A DNA stretch of 64,000 nucleotides from Hymenopus coronatus (taxonomy: Eukaryota; Arthropoda; Insecta; Mantodea; Hymenopodidae), in contig CM060884.1 in assembly GCA_030762935.1 (NCBI GenBank), positions 69,875,696 through 69,939,695 of the forward strand. Reading direction: 5' to 3'. The notes under the pieces are model-generated. The model saw only the letters and a list, made by a program, of their open reading frames with translations. It did not search any database and was not told the DNA's origin. Numbering within the stretch: position 1 is the first letter of the stretch; each line of letters opens with the position of its first letter. Below, one piece after another: positions 44,041-54,929 of the stretch. Both the position numbers and the translations under genes were made by a program.

Positions 44041-45202
44041 GGGCCTTTCAACAATAGTATCCTATCTTTAACATATGATAGCTGTTGTTATGGAGTTACA
44101 ACAGTTATTTTTTTTCATATGGTTACAGTTGTTATTGACAATTAGCCATGGAACATTACAACATTCAGCAACGCTTAGAAATTGTGAAAATTTATTATCA
44201 AAATAGATCATCAGTTTGCCAAACCTTCTGTGTATTGTGTGAAGTTTACGGAGTGCACAATCGTCCCTACGAGAGAACGATCCAGCATTTGATTGTAAAT
44301 TTGAAAGAATTGGCTCTGTCTGTGACCAAAGAATCCTGTACGTAATCGACGTAAATGCTCCAACGAAAACATAGGCACCAGTCATGACAGTATATGTGAG
44401 AACAGAAACAAATCAATTGCTCGCCGAGCACAAGAATTGGAACTTTTGCCGACCACAACTTAGCGAATTCTACATCTGAACTTGAAGTTTCATGCTTATT
44501 AAATGGTGTTAACTCAAAAACTAAAGTCCAATGACCATAAGTTCTGCCGTGTATTTGGTGACTGGGCTATGGAGCAATTGGAAGCTGGCCCAGATTTTTG
44601 CTGAAAAATCATCTTCAGTGACGAAGCCCACTTTTGAATGGATGATTGTGTTAACAAAGTTGGAGCAATCACACTACAATGCAAATTCAGGAACAACCAC
44701 TTCATCCCCAAAAGGTTACTGTGTTGTGTGGATTTTGGTATGGTGCAATCATTGGTCCATATGTTTTCTAAGACGAAGATGGAGAAGCTCTAGTTGTCAA
44801 TGGAGAAAGATACCGGACTCTTAAAAGGGACTATTTTTTGCCTCAATTGGATGGTATGGATCTCAGAAACATTGGTTCCAGCAAGATGGTGCCACAAGTC
44901 ATACTGCTCTTGAAACAATCAATCTTTTGAAGGAGAAGTTCAGATTTTCATCATATCCCGTGGTGGTGATGTGAACTGGCCCCTGAGGTCATGTGATTTA
45001 ATGCCGTTGGATTACTTCTTGTGTATTTGGGTCAACCGTATACGTGCAACCCAACGAAGTCGCGGCGGTCACTTGACGAATGTTCTCTTCCACTTGTAAT
45101 GACATTAATTATGTTCCAAAATAAAAAAAGAAATAAACCACTATCATTTATAGAATGTGTTCTGTATAACTTCAAAGATAGGACACTCTTGTTGAAAAAC
45201 CC
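44041..45202 (+). pseudogene. IS630-Tc1-mariner element, full-length relic
   Basis: TA on both sides, and termini GGGCCTTTCAACAATAGTAT / GTTGAAAAACCC in inverted order. From 44149 the plus strand reads MEHYNIQQRLEIVKIYYQNR, then VHNRPYERTIQHL (N-terminal helix-turn-helix). Later, in shifted frames, it reads DHKFCRVFGDWAMEQLEAGP, KIIFSDEAHF (first catalytic Asp) and GDVNWPLRSCDLMPLDYFL (last acidic block). Several stops and frameshifts make it inactive. Close in type to the DUF4817-bearing transposases relics at 16.1 and 54.3 kb. Confidence 0.75.
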
Positions 45203-45236
45203 TATATATGCAACATGCTGTGCCTGGGTCTAAGAA

Positions 45237-45492
45237 ATGGCCGCGCTGTGGCCGAGTGGTTAGACCACTCGACTCTCACCTAGACGGCCGGGGTTCGATC
45301 CCAAGCGACCGCATGCGAGATTTGTGGTGGACAAAACGGCGCTGGGGCGGTTTTTCTCCGGGTACTCCGGTTTCCCCCACCATCGCATTCCACCAGTGCT
45401 CCATCATCATTCATGTATCATCAGTGTCACCGCCTGCGGTGCCATTAGCAGTTAAAGCGGGCGTTAAACACTACCAAAAAAAAAAAAAAAAA
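45237..45492 (+). mobile_element. SINE family 1, reference copy
   Basis: Head CCGCGCTGTGGCCGAGTGG (A box), then GACCACTCGACTCTCACC and B box GGGGTTCGATCCC. Body GACAAAACGGCGCTGG and CACCGCCTGCGGTGCC; tail GCGGGCGTTAAACACTACC plus an A-run of about 16. A 12-base target duplication TGGGTCTAAGAA flanks it at 45225-45236 and 45493-45504. It sits just outside the IS630 relic. Confidence 0.93.
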
Positions 45493-45687
45493 TGGGTCTA
45501 AGAACAATCAGGTCTTCTTTCCCATTCCTGTTTTGGTTATCATTCTCAGTTGTTGTGGACCAGTCTTGATAATTTTGCTAGAGAAGCTTTGACAAAATTT
45601 TGAAAACATTTTGGATAAAATCTGCAATATTTTAGAAATTTCACCCATTGATATCATTATAAAAATGATAGAAGACTGACGCAATTA

Positions 45688-46209
45688 CCACGTTTCCATG
45701 GGGAGTTGAAATCAATTTGAGTACAAGTGCCATATTGAATACTAAATGGAAATGTGGATTCAAATCTTATCAAATTTAGATGTGATCCTCTTAAAAAAAA
45801 TGGAATCGGAATGAGATCAGAAGAAAATATGTTACATATTCAAATCGTTTTGAATACGGTAAACAAACTCTTCTTCTGCTCTACTCATTGCACACAGTAG
45901 TTATATGTTACTGCTTTTTGCTTATTTATCTGTGTTAGATTATAACAGAACCACTTTTATGGTTTCTATAGTTTGCAATGTATTCTCAAATATAATTACT
46001 TAACTTCAAAACCTGCTTTTAATACACAGATAAATATGCATTTAGCAGGTTTGCCAAAACACAATTCCAAGTTGACCAATAGATGATTAAATTATTTTCG
46101 AAGCATGCTTATTTAAAATGATCTCAATTCATATTAAATTTGACACTTCGTAGGTTCATATTGACAAGGAATTGGACTCAAATTGATTTCAATTCCCCAT
46201 GGAAACGTA
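45688..46209. mobile_element. MITE M, 522 bp, no coding capacity
   Basis: Left end ACGTTTCCATGGGGAGTTGA and right end, in reverse, ACGTTTCCATGGGGAATTGA, extend inward with AATCAATTTGAGT(A/C)CAA to about 40 bases of inverted repeat. Superfamily unknown. A truncated copy lies at 12060-12243. Confidence 0.65.
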
Positions 46210-46424
46210 GTAAATGACTTTAAAGACACTGGAAGGTTGTAAGTCAAGTATTTGACTGCTCTTTTAGCGGCAACATTGATTTTAAGTTTCTCAGAACTAT
46301 TTAATATAATGAAATTAAACTCTGACCTAAATAGAGCAATCTTTTCTAAACATTATCCATGTAAAATTACCAATATATGCTAAAAATTAATTTTATACAC
46401 ATATAAAATTTTTTTACTTACTCT

Positions 46425-46920
46425 ACTTTGTACATTGTGCATAGGTAGAGAAGTTATTGCATTCCACCAAAAATTCAATACCAAGATTTCCCTGGAAATA
46501 CACGTATTAGGTTCCTGTATAAAATATTATTAGAAAAAGGTGTATGCATTTGTGCCCCTGTGAACACAACTCAAAAACAAAAATCCATGGCAATGAATTA
46601 AAATACCTATCCTGAATATTTTTGGAATAGCCTCTAAAGTCATCTTCAGAATGACTTTTGCAAAACTGATAAACCATAACATACAGACAAAAAGCTACTA
46701 TAAAAATGTAGTTCTTGTTAATACACACAATTTATGTCATACTTTTTTTTTTAACTTTATCTTTTTTTAGCTATTTCCCTTCTACTTAATAAGGAACTAA
46801 GTAATATGACAATTTCCATTAAAATTTATCTTGATTAGCATGATGTACATAGATAAAAGAATATACTTTTGTAAGACTAGTTTGTTTGCAGAACAGGTGA
46901 GAGAAAGTCATGTGAATGAA
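46425..46920 (-). mobile_element. element H copy, internally deleted
   Basis: ACTCTACTTTGTACATTGTG, TTCCACCAAAAATTCAATACC, ATATTTTTGGAATAGCCTC and GAGAAAGTCATGTGAATG in order; middle missing. Confidence 0.65.
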
Positions 46921-47256
46921 ATGTATAAAGTTATCTCTGGCAGTAGTATATCTGGTTCACTTTTCTGTGTAACCCATTAAGCCACAGGGATCACATTCTA
47001 AGTTTGCAGCTAAAATTATTCCTCACATTGAAAATTATAAGTTATTAAAAAGTATGTATGTATGTGTATAAAAATTAGCTTGATTCTGTATTCATACTAT
47101 TGAAACTTTGGGGAGAAGTTCTCTTTAGATATAAACAAATTTAGATGGGAATTGCGAAGTATGGGATGTATGAAATAGTGTAAACTTTAGAGAAAAGTGC
47201 ATCTGAGTATACTGCTACCATTGAGAATTTGAAAAACAAATATTATTTATGATACA
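46921..47256. other. intronic, unassigned
   Basis: Nothing recognised. Confidence 0.4.
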
Positions 47257-48137
47257 TGGGCAATTCATAAAATAACCAGAAATGTTGTATAAAAAATACA
47301 GAACATTGACAAAGTGTGTGCCTCTTATGTTTTGGTGGTGTTCTAGAACTATCTCGCAAACGGAATACTGGTATTCAGTGAAAACAAGTTAGAGGTATGC
47401 ATCAGCATGGAGCAGTGGAGTGTTATTAGATTGTTATCAGCAGAAGGGTTGAAAACAATTGAAATTCACCGTGGCAGTGTAATATGGTGAAAGTTGTTTG
47501 AGACAAACACAAGTGTATGAGTGGACAGATAAGTTCAAACGAAGAGTTCCAAACCAAATTTGGTACGAACTGAAAGAAGCTGGTAAGATCATGTTGGGAC
47601 CATAAGGGTATAATTCTTGAACATTACATGCCAAAAAGTCAAAATATAAACCATGAGATGTACGCAAAATTTCAAAATTTTAAACCAGCAATTTTGAGGA
47701 AGTGGCATGCACTGATGCCCAGTGGTGTACTGTTACTGCATAATAACACAAGGCCACACACTGTAAGAGTCAGATTAGATACCATTAAAGATCTGGAGTT
47801 CGTCTGCTTGCACCACTCCCGGTATTCTCCGGATCTGTCACCTTCACATTATCACATTTTTAACCCACTGTAAGAAGCTCTTAGTCCTTCAAGTTTTGCA
47901 GCTGATGAAATCTAAGCGGCAGTGCATTACTGGTTACACGCACACACACACACACACACACACCCACCCAAGAATTCTTCTCACGTGGAATTGAGAAGCT
48001 TATCCAGCACTAGCATAAGTGCACAGAACTTGGAGGGGGGGGGGGGGTTTACATTGAAAAATAATAACTGACATATTCCATTCTCATAATAACAAAAAAA
48101 TTAAAGAAGAAATTCTGGTTATTTATTGAATGACCTT
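47257..48137 (+). pseudogene. internally deleted mariner
   Basis: Termini GGGCAATTCATAAAATAACC and, in reverse, AGGTCATTCAATAAATAACC. MEQWSVIRLLSAEGLKTIEI starts at 47409. Further on: MPSGVLLLHNNTRPHT (second catalytic Asp changed to Asn), then SRYSPDLSPSHYHIFNP (third catalytic Asp changed to His). The middle is deleted and stops are present. A (CA)n tract (47938-47962) and a G-run (48036-48049) sit near the right end. Confidence 0.75.
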
Positions 48138-48350
48138 TGTATATGTAGTATTTTTAGCATATATCTGTAATTTTACATGGATTATATTTGGAAATGATTG
48201 ATGTATTCAGTGTCGAAGTTTTCTTTTAAGATGTTAAACAGTTTTTAAGAAACTTAAAATGTGACACTCAAAAGTGGACAAAAGCTTTATTCTCATGTGC
48301 TGTTCCCAGACAACATCTGTGAGTATGATTTTTACTTTTTGTTTTTGCAG

Positions 48351-48651
48351 GGATGATGCCTCGCCAGCAGTGGTAACAGAAAGCTTAGCAATGCACCAAG
48401 GGGGAGAATACTGGGCTGCCCCTCATACACAACGCATGATCGCAAACTCATTATCCTGCACAAACCCACCAGACGTCCCCATGAAACAGGAGGATCAGAG
48501 CAGCGAGTACTCCCACTCACAGGAGACGCCACCTCCAACACCACCGGAAGATGAAGACAAGGATAAATTTAAGTGCCTGTACCTGCTGGTCGAAGCAGCT
48601 GTTGCTGTGAGGCAACAAGAAAAGGAGCGAGAGTTGTCCTTACATGTATAA
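48351..48651 (+). CDS. TGIF: TGIF last coding exon
   Basis: Acceptor TTTTTGCAG at 48342-48350; the first G completes the split Glu codon. It encodes 99 further residues and stops at TAA (48649-48651). DDASPAVVTESLAMHQGG opens it, then a Ser/Pro/Glu-rich segment (SSEYSHSQETPPPTPPEDED), then the hydrophobic-to-charged motif FKCLYLLVEAAVAV followed by RQQEKERELSLHV at the very end. I recall this last motif as conserved at the C-terminus of insect TGIF homologues; its role is probably co-repressor or partner contact (inference). Together the three exons give 325 whole codons. Confidence 0.93.
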
Positions 48652-50160
48652 CACAGTCACGTTCCTGTCTAATGTGTAGTCGCAGCATATTTTATTAATT
48701 TTGGTATTCAGATATCCCTCCCCCCTCGTTATAAGACTTCCATGAAGATCGAGGACGTAACTTACCTCCTTGTGCCAACATTGTGATGATTTAAGAGTTC
48801 AGCACAAGAATGCTCTGCTACATGAGAGCTTAATGCAGTGAAGGACCTGTTTGCTCAAATTTCTGACACCAACAGATTTCACTGTAACAAACTATTGCAA
48901 CAGTTATGTATGCATGCATGCATGAGAGAGAGTGTGTGTTAAAAAGTGTGCATCTGTATCCTAGTGTTGTTATGAATGTTAAAGCGACTGTGTGAATGTT
49001 GGGTGTGTAGCGCAGGAAATGTTAATATGATAGCTGCTCAAAAGTTGACAAAGAGTGAAAATACTTCTTTCATTGATGAATTTTTATATTATAATAAATG
49101 CATTAATAAACTTGCTTTGTTTGTACAAAGTCAAGGGCTCGAGAAATGATAAAGTTACTTAACTGGATAAACATGGTACAAAACAATATCCATGTGTGTA
49201 TGTGTGTGTAAATTTTACTTTGAACCACAGTTTCGATCCAAGTAAGCAGTGTAAATGCACTGCCTCAAAAAGTACTTGAAAGCTTTTTGAAAACTACAGG
49301 TTCATAAATATATTTTAGCATCAACGTTCATTCTTATCTAAATAAAAAGTAATCAGGGAAAAGATATCTATGCCATCATGTTTTAAGGAAAACTTTAAAA
49401 ATATGTGTAGTACCTGCGTTTGTTTTGTTCTCACATATATTTTCTTAAAAATAAATGGGGAAAATCTGAAATGTGCCTTTTTGTTATTGTAACAAAATAT
49501 ATATATATAATTATTATAAATCTATCTCACTCCTGAAATATAGAAAACAATAACAGTAAATGAATAAAGCAGACATGGCAGCTCTAAAGTGCTAGTTTCA
49601 TTGATGTTTTAAATTTTTGGCGCATGATATGCTGTAATGCCTTTTGTTAAAATGTATACTTGTCAGCCTTTTCTCTCAACAGAAAACTGTACTTGGTACA
49701 GGCCAGGGTAAAATTAACATGTTGATCAAACATATCATACATTGACACTGCAATCTATACTTGTAGAAATTGTTGATGGTAAAGTTGTTACCTTTAGCAT
49801 ATGTTTTAATATTGTACTTAAAAAAAAAATATAATGTGTTCCATGGTTTTGTGATGATTCTCATTCTCTTGACAGTTGTTCTATTTTAATGACTGACAAA
49901 CTCTTAAAACCTGATTATATACATCATTTAATACGATTACATTTGGTGTAAACAATGCTGCAGTGTGGTGAGCTCCATTTTGTTTATTGGAGGTACATTG
50001 TTCAACGCTTACAAATACACAATGCCAATAAGTGCAAGCACAAAGGCCTTTCGAGTCTCAGGATTTTTTTTAATCTGTTTTTATTTACAAACAATTGATT
50101 GGTGGCATTGTATAGTCTACATAGAATTGTTAATATAAAATGCAATACAAAAGAAACAAA
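48652..50160 (+). other. TGIF: probable TGIF 3' UTR
   Basis: No recognised transposon from the stop to about 50160, in contrast to everything around it. AATAAA occurs at 49093, 49105, 49341, 49450 and 49563, so the cleavage site cannot be chosen from sequence alone. Contains a short GCAT repeat near 48910 and TA repeats at 49498-49508. Confidence 0.5.
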
Positions 50161-50936
50161 AAAAAAAAAATGAAAGCTTCAGTTCCTCTCAGTTTTCCAC
50201 TTCCACTTACGTGGAAAGCATTTCTGTATCCAGTTTTTATTCATAAAGAAGTGCAATAGCCCATGTGAGAAAAATACTGTTTGTGATAACACTTCATTGT
50301 GAATTTTCTATAAGGAGCTGTAAAATGTTAAACAAAAAGACAATTAAAAGTGTGTTCATCTGTTTGTTACTTGTGTTAAGACAAAAAGAAATTTAATCTT
50401 TCTGGCGTTCAGTCATTTTTTGCTATGTTAAAAGTTTTAATATCCTAAAACCTAAGCAGTTCTACTTTGAAGAAATGCTGGTTTAGGATTGTAACTCTCC
50501 TTCAGAGCTGTACTTTGAAGAAGGTAAAAGAGGTTATGTAGTGAATGATGTACTGCAGTAAGCGACATCTCTGTAAGAAACAGAATGTTAGTAAACAACT
50601 TAGCAAGAAGTCAAAAAGTTTAGAAAGAGTAAAAGCATGTTGTGAATTTTTAAAGTGTTATTTTTTCGACCCTCCCATCCCTCCATCTATACTATAGAGT
50701 CGTTAAATCATAAGGTAACCCCTATCGCAGCCTCTCTCCACTATGCCAATTGATGAGAGGTGAATTGAATTGATTGATTGATGAGGGATGAATTGGATCG
50801 ATTGACGAGGGGTGAATTAAGTAGAATTAAACAAACAAACAAACAAAAAAAAAACAAACAAAAAATTTGCCCAAAATTCGAACTTTTAAGAACAAATAAA
50901 AGCATTGGTTCCATTAACAATACTTTTAGTTTATTT
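50161..50936. other. unassigned
   Basis: Could be further 3' UTR or intergenic. 50750-50815 has a GAATTGATTGATTGATGAGG-like imperfect tandem motif (ATTGATTGATGAGG(G)GTGAATT); an AAACAAAC run follows at 50829. Confidence 0.4.
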
Positions 50937-51778
50937 TTACTTTCTCATATATACTTAGTATATAGAGAAGGTATTGTATTGCACCCAAAAAATTTAATAC
51001 AGAGATTTCACCGGAAATATATATGTTTTGAGACACCCAGAATCCAAAAAGAAGCATTTTTTAGAAAAATTGTCCGTTTGTGTCTGTGTGCAGCATAGTT
51101 AAAAAACGAAAAGACTGTTAAGTACCAAACTTGATATTAAGGGTTGCTATTTTCCAAGGATGCGACACGAAGATTTTCAAGAAAATCCCTCCACCCACAA
51201 CTACCCTTTACATGTAAAAAATTTCGAACATTTTGATTTTATCAAAAATGGCTCTAATGATTTTAATTAAAATATCCTATATCAAAGATACTCACCTGAC
51301 AAATAAAATATATATCTTGAATTTTCTGGGGATAGCCTCTGAAGACTATTTTATTCAGGGGGAATTTTATGGAATTATGCATAACTGCTAAACCATAAGA
51401 GATTGGTGAAAATTTTTACCACACAGAAAAAGTAGGGCACATTAAATCACACAATTTATGTCAAATACATTTTTTTCATGGAGTTAATCATTTTTGAGAT
51501 ATTCCTTGTTTTTGGTTTCACCTTTGAAAAACTTTTCTCATATAGGAATTTGTCAACTCCTGTCCATACAAACAAAGGAACTTTAGTCACATAGCAACCA
51601 ACTTTTGACTACCACTTTAACCTATGGTACTCCCTTATTTCCCTTCTACTTTCAAGGAAGCAAGTAATAAGACTATTTCTGCTAGTTTTTTCTTGATTGA
51701 CATGAAGTAAGAAGCATAAGCTTTATAACAATAATTGGTTGCAGAGATGTAGAGAAAGTCATGTGAATGGAACACATC
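50937..51778 (-). mobile_element. element H, good copy
   Basis: ACTTTCTCATATATACTTAG to GAATGGAACACATCAGA, all blocks in order with few gaps. One of the best copies for deriving a consensus. Confidence 0.75.
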
Positions 51779-52029
51779 AGATTTTTATACTCATAGATAC
51801 CATTTTTATGAAGACTAAAGAAATTAAAAGGTTGCTTGATTTAATCCTGGAGTAGCATCAGCTTTTACTCCAAGACTAGGAATTGTTCATGAATGGATTA
51901 CACATATGTAGGAAATTGATATTAATGGGACAATTTTTGGGATTGATAAAATAATGAAACAATTTATTCATGAGAGTCGCCAGGAAAAGTACACTAAAAT
52001 ACATATCTTAAGATAAATTTCGGAAATGT
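51779..52029. other. unassigned
   Basis: Nothing recognised. Confidence 0.4.
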
Positions 52030-52216
52030 TGACCTGCTCACATACAGGCAGCACAATTTACAAAAATATTCTCGCTGACTCGTCTAAGCTTAGCAGCAGG
52101 AATCCTTGTGATTTGTTGCATGATATAAGTTTCTGTAGATTACACAGGGATTTCTGCTGCTAGTGAGAATATGTTTAACTTGTTATACTGCCTGTTTGGG
52201 AGCAGGTAGTCAATAT
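52030..52216. mobile_element. small foldback element
   Basis: GACCTGCTCACATACAGGCAG on the left and CTGCCTGTTTGGGAGCAGGTAG on the right are inverted. Deeper, TATTCTCGCTGACT..AGCAGCAGGAATCC faces GGGATTTCTGCTGCTAGTGA. About 187 bases long, noncoding. Confidence 0.55.
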
Positions 52217-52379
52217 TTTCAGCATTTATTTAAGGTAAGGACTCCAGTGCATCTTTACGGGTGATTCTTGGATCTCCCATACAGTGGAGAGAGACCTCAA
52301 CAGAAATTACCTTATAATTTAATGACCCTATATATTGGTTTGTTTTTTTCACACAAGCCGTGTGCAGGACAGGAGTTGG

Positions 52380-52815
52380 ATAGGTAGCGTCCGACTGAAA
52401 AATTCAATGCCATAGCTGATCTCTTGCCACTGAGCTACCATGGCAACATGCCGGCATATCATTGAGTTTCTCAACTGACTCACAAGTTTCCTGGTAAGCC
52501 ACAAGGTGCTCTCAAATTATTTTTAGATGATAACCCCAATGGCGACTTATCAATTGATCATAATAGTTGGCTATACTATGAATCCTGAGACCTAAAGTGC
52601 TTACAACATTGTAAGTCACCATTGGGGTTGTCATCTCAAAATAATTTGAGAACACCTTGTGGTTTACTGGGAAACGTGAGAATCAGTTGAGAAATTCAAT
52701 GCTATGCTGGCATGTTGCCATGGTAGCTCAGTGGTAGAGCAACCAGCTAGAGATCGGGAGATCTGTGGTTCAAATCCCAGCTTTGGCATTGAATTTTTCA
52801 GTCTGACTCTATCTA
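52380..52815. mobile_element. SINE family 6, two copies head to head
   Basis: Right copy (52608-52815, plus) has GCCATGGTAGCTCAGTGG (A box), GTGGTTCAAATCCC (B box) and CTTTGGCATTGAATTTTTC. Left copy (52390-52560, minus) is its inverse, lacking about 37 bases around the B box. The arms continue about 100 bases beyond the tRNA-like part (CACCATTGGGGTTGTCATC, AATAATTTGAGAACACC), separated by about 45 bases. Confidence 0.7.
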
Positions 52816-53299
52816 TCTGACCGTATATATATTTACAAATTAAATTTCTGCAATAATCTACATCTTCATTTCATCAAGATTCAGTTTAAAAACCGAACTT
52901 AGAGGTGTGTTATGATAGTCACTCCAAAAGTTTTGAGAACTGATAGGGTAAAACATTAAAAATTTAGTTTTAATCATTGCATCTTTTCAAAATCCATTAC
53001 TTCTTTACACTGTCTCATCATTTTAAATGCTGAACACCATATAATATAGAGTAGTAAAATAACCTTGAGGCATTTGTTTTAGTAGGCCTACACACATCTG
53101 ATGTCGTGGATGAAGAGAAATTTAGTTAAAATTATCCATTGTACAATAAGCGTCCTAAATATTATTGCAATGCTACTCGTGAGAATGCATGGAAAGAAAT
53201 TAGTGAATTAATTGAAACCACATCTGGTAAAACTGAAGGCTCACCATGTGTATCCCTGGTTAAACTGATTTCATGAATCCGGAATTTCCTTCTGCTGCT
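52816..53299. other. unassigned
   Basis: Nothing recognised. Confidence 0.4.
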
Positions 53300-54030
53300 A
53301 TTTATGTCATTTCTTCATTTTCTGCTTCTTCACATAAACTAATGCTATCAAGTAATCCATTTTGTTTGTTTGCTTTGCTTTTCGTGACACTTCCGATAGA
53401 TGGGATGCTTTTTTCTCAGTTCAATGAACATTTGTGGCAGACATTTTGTGGTGTACCATGTGGCAGTAATACTCTTTTGTCCTTCAAGTGGAATCTTCAC
53501 AATGTGGCCACTTGCTGAGAAGAAGGAACAGATCATCTTGCCAACGGTTCTCATTTACTTCACTTTTTTGTGTGGCAGATTTTCTCCTGGGAAGACTCGG
53601 ACCAATGACTCATTTTTCTGGATCATACTGGTAAATCAAACTTTTGAAATCTGTTACAATGTTATATATGTTTTTGGATCTTCCTCTCTTGAATTTTTCA
53701 ATAATTTCCTAGCGCCTTTGTTCATATGCTTCTTTCTGCTCATTTGTGAGGTTTTGGGAGATGCAGCACTGCAGAGCTTCCTGAGGTGAAGTTTTTCTTT
53801 CAGTATTGTTTTCACTGCTGCTGATCCAATCGTGAATCTGACCATATATACAACAATGATCGTCCCGCAACACGCACTCTGTTTTTACCACATATTCATT
53901 GATTGTGCTGTAACTGGCCATCCTGCTTGGCCTTCATTTTCGAGGGAATTCTTTTTTAAACTCTGTGTACCATCGATAAATGCTATATTACGAAGGCTAA
54001 AGGTCTCCAAATTACAATGGCATTCTCTTT
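53300..54030 (-). pseudogene. mariner-like transposase relic
   Basis: The minus strand reads, from right to left, YGQIHDWISSSENNTERKTS, then AASPKTSQMSRKK, then FPGENLPHKKVK and GKMICSFFSASGHIVKIPLE, then SITATWYTTKCLPQMFIELR. This order (N-terminal end, linker, GK-M-AS-FF block, L-D-K-T-T-WY block) is that of mariner-type transposases, with several stops and frame changes. The first catalytic block is not recognisable and the last blocks are missing. Confidence 0.6.
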
Positions 54031-54200
54031 CTCACCTAAACCAATTTTAATGTCCTAGAAAATCATAGCATGGAAATGCTCTCACTTGAGATCCATCCTA
54101 GTACTGGGTAATCCAAAAATGTCTGAATCGACTGTGTAGTGTTTTGCATGTCTGCACATATGTAGCTGTCTGCTGCTATCATAGAAAGGCATGGATAAAA

Positions 54201-54629
54201 ACCATGCAACATTTTTAAAACTACTTTTAAAGGCTTTACTTACCAATGTTATTAAAGGAGATGCTGAAACTAGGGTTAGGTTGTGGGACCAAGGGGGCCA
54301 CAAATGTCTACTAATAATTCTGTCCTAAAACACACTTTCAATTGTCATCAAAAAATTGGCTGTATGAGCTAATGCAGAGTGTTGGTATCTCTGAGGTAAC
54401 TTGAGGCATAAAGTCTACAAGACAAACCCACACACCCTGGAAGAATTAAAGCAAAATATCTGCCAGGAAATAGCCAGCAGTTCTCAATGTGAACTATGGC
54501 GAGTGATGGATAGTTTCCTAAAGAGGTGCCAAAAATGTATGGACAACGGCAGTGGCCAGTTTCAGCATTTCCTTTAATAACATTGGTAAGTAAAATCTTT
54601 AAAAGTAGTTTTAAAAATATTGCATGGTT
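54201..54629. mobile_element. double 3'-end transposon derivative (IS630-type)
   Basis: Inverted arms 54201-54271 and 54559-54629 (ATTTTTAAAACTACTTTTAAA, CTTACCAATGTTATTAAAGG). To the right, the plus strand is open to a stop with VYKTNPHTLEELKQNICQEI, then WRVMDSFLKRCQKCMDN, the C-terminus of an IS630/mariner-type transposase. Next to the left arm the minus strand reads WPPWSHNLTL, the block at the last catalytic residue (WPPRSPDL.P). Two transposase-derived pieces thus point outward to two copies of one terminus. Confidence 0.6.
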
Positions 54630-54929
54630 TCACCTGCTCCTTTCTAATATAGCGGCAGATGGCAATGAGCGCTAAGAGCATGGACAGGCAAAACACCATG
54701 CAGCCAGTTCAGACAATTTTGGATCATCGTATACAGTGTAGAAACACCTGCTATTCACACATACGGTTCTGGCGATGCACATCGTTGGAGCATGCTCAGA
54801 CTTGCACATGTTGCTGACTGAACTTGAAGTTAGGAAAAACTGCTTTGGTTTAACGCAAATTATGGTTGTACATTCTCAAAACTTTGGGAGTGACTCTCAT
54901 AAAAAAATATTCAACCTTATTTTTTTCCT
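54630..54929. other. unassigned
   Basis: Nothing recognised. Confidence 0.4.

Larger units (their letters stand above)
41979..48350 (+). other. TGIF: TGIF intron (GT-AG)
   Basis: Donor GTAAGTGG and acceptor TTTGTTTTTGCAG|GG. It contains four mariner/IS630 relics, a SINE, a MITE and one H copy, listed separately. Confidence 0.85.

Noticed and set aside
52718..52790. Possible tRNA gene (A and B boxes, acceptor-like pairing)
   Set aside because: The anticodon arm does not form, the unit continues into a shared non-tRNA body and occurs in an inverted second copy, so it is a SINE head.
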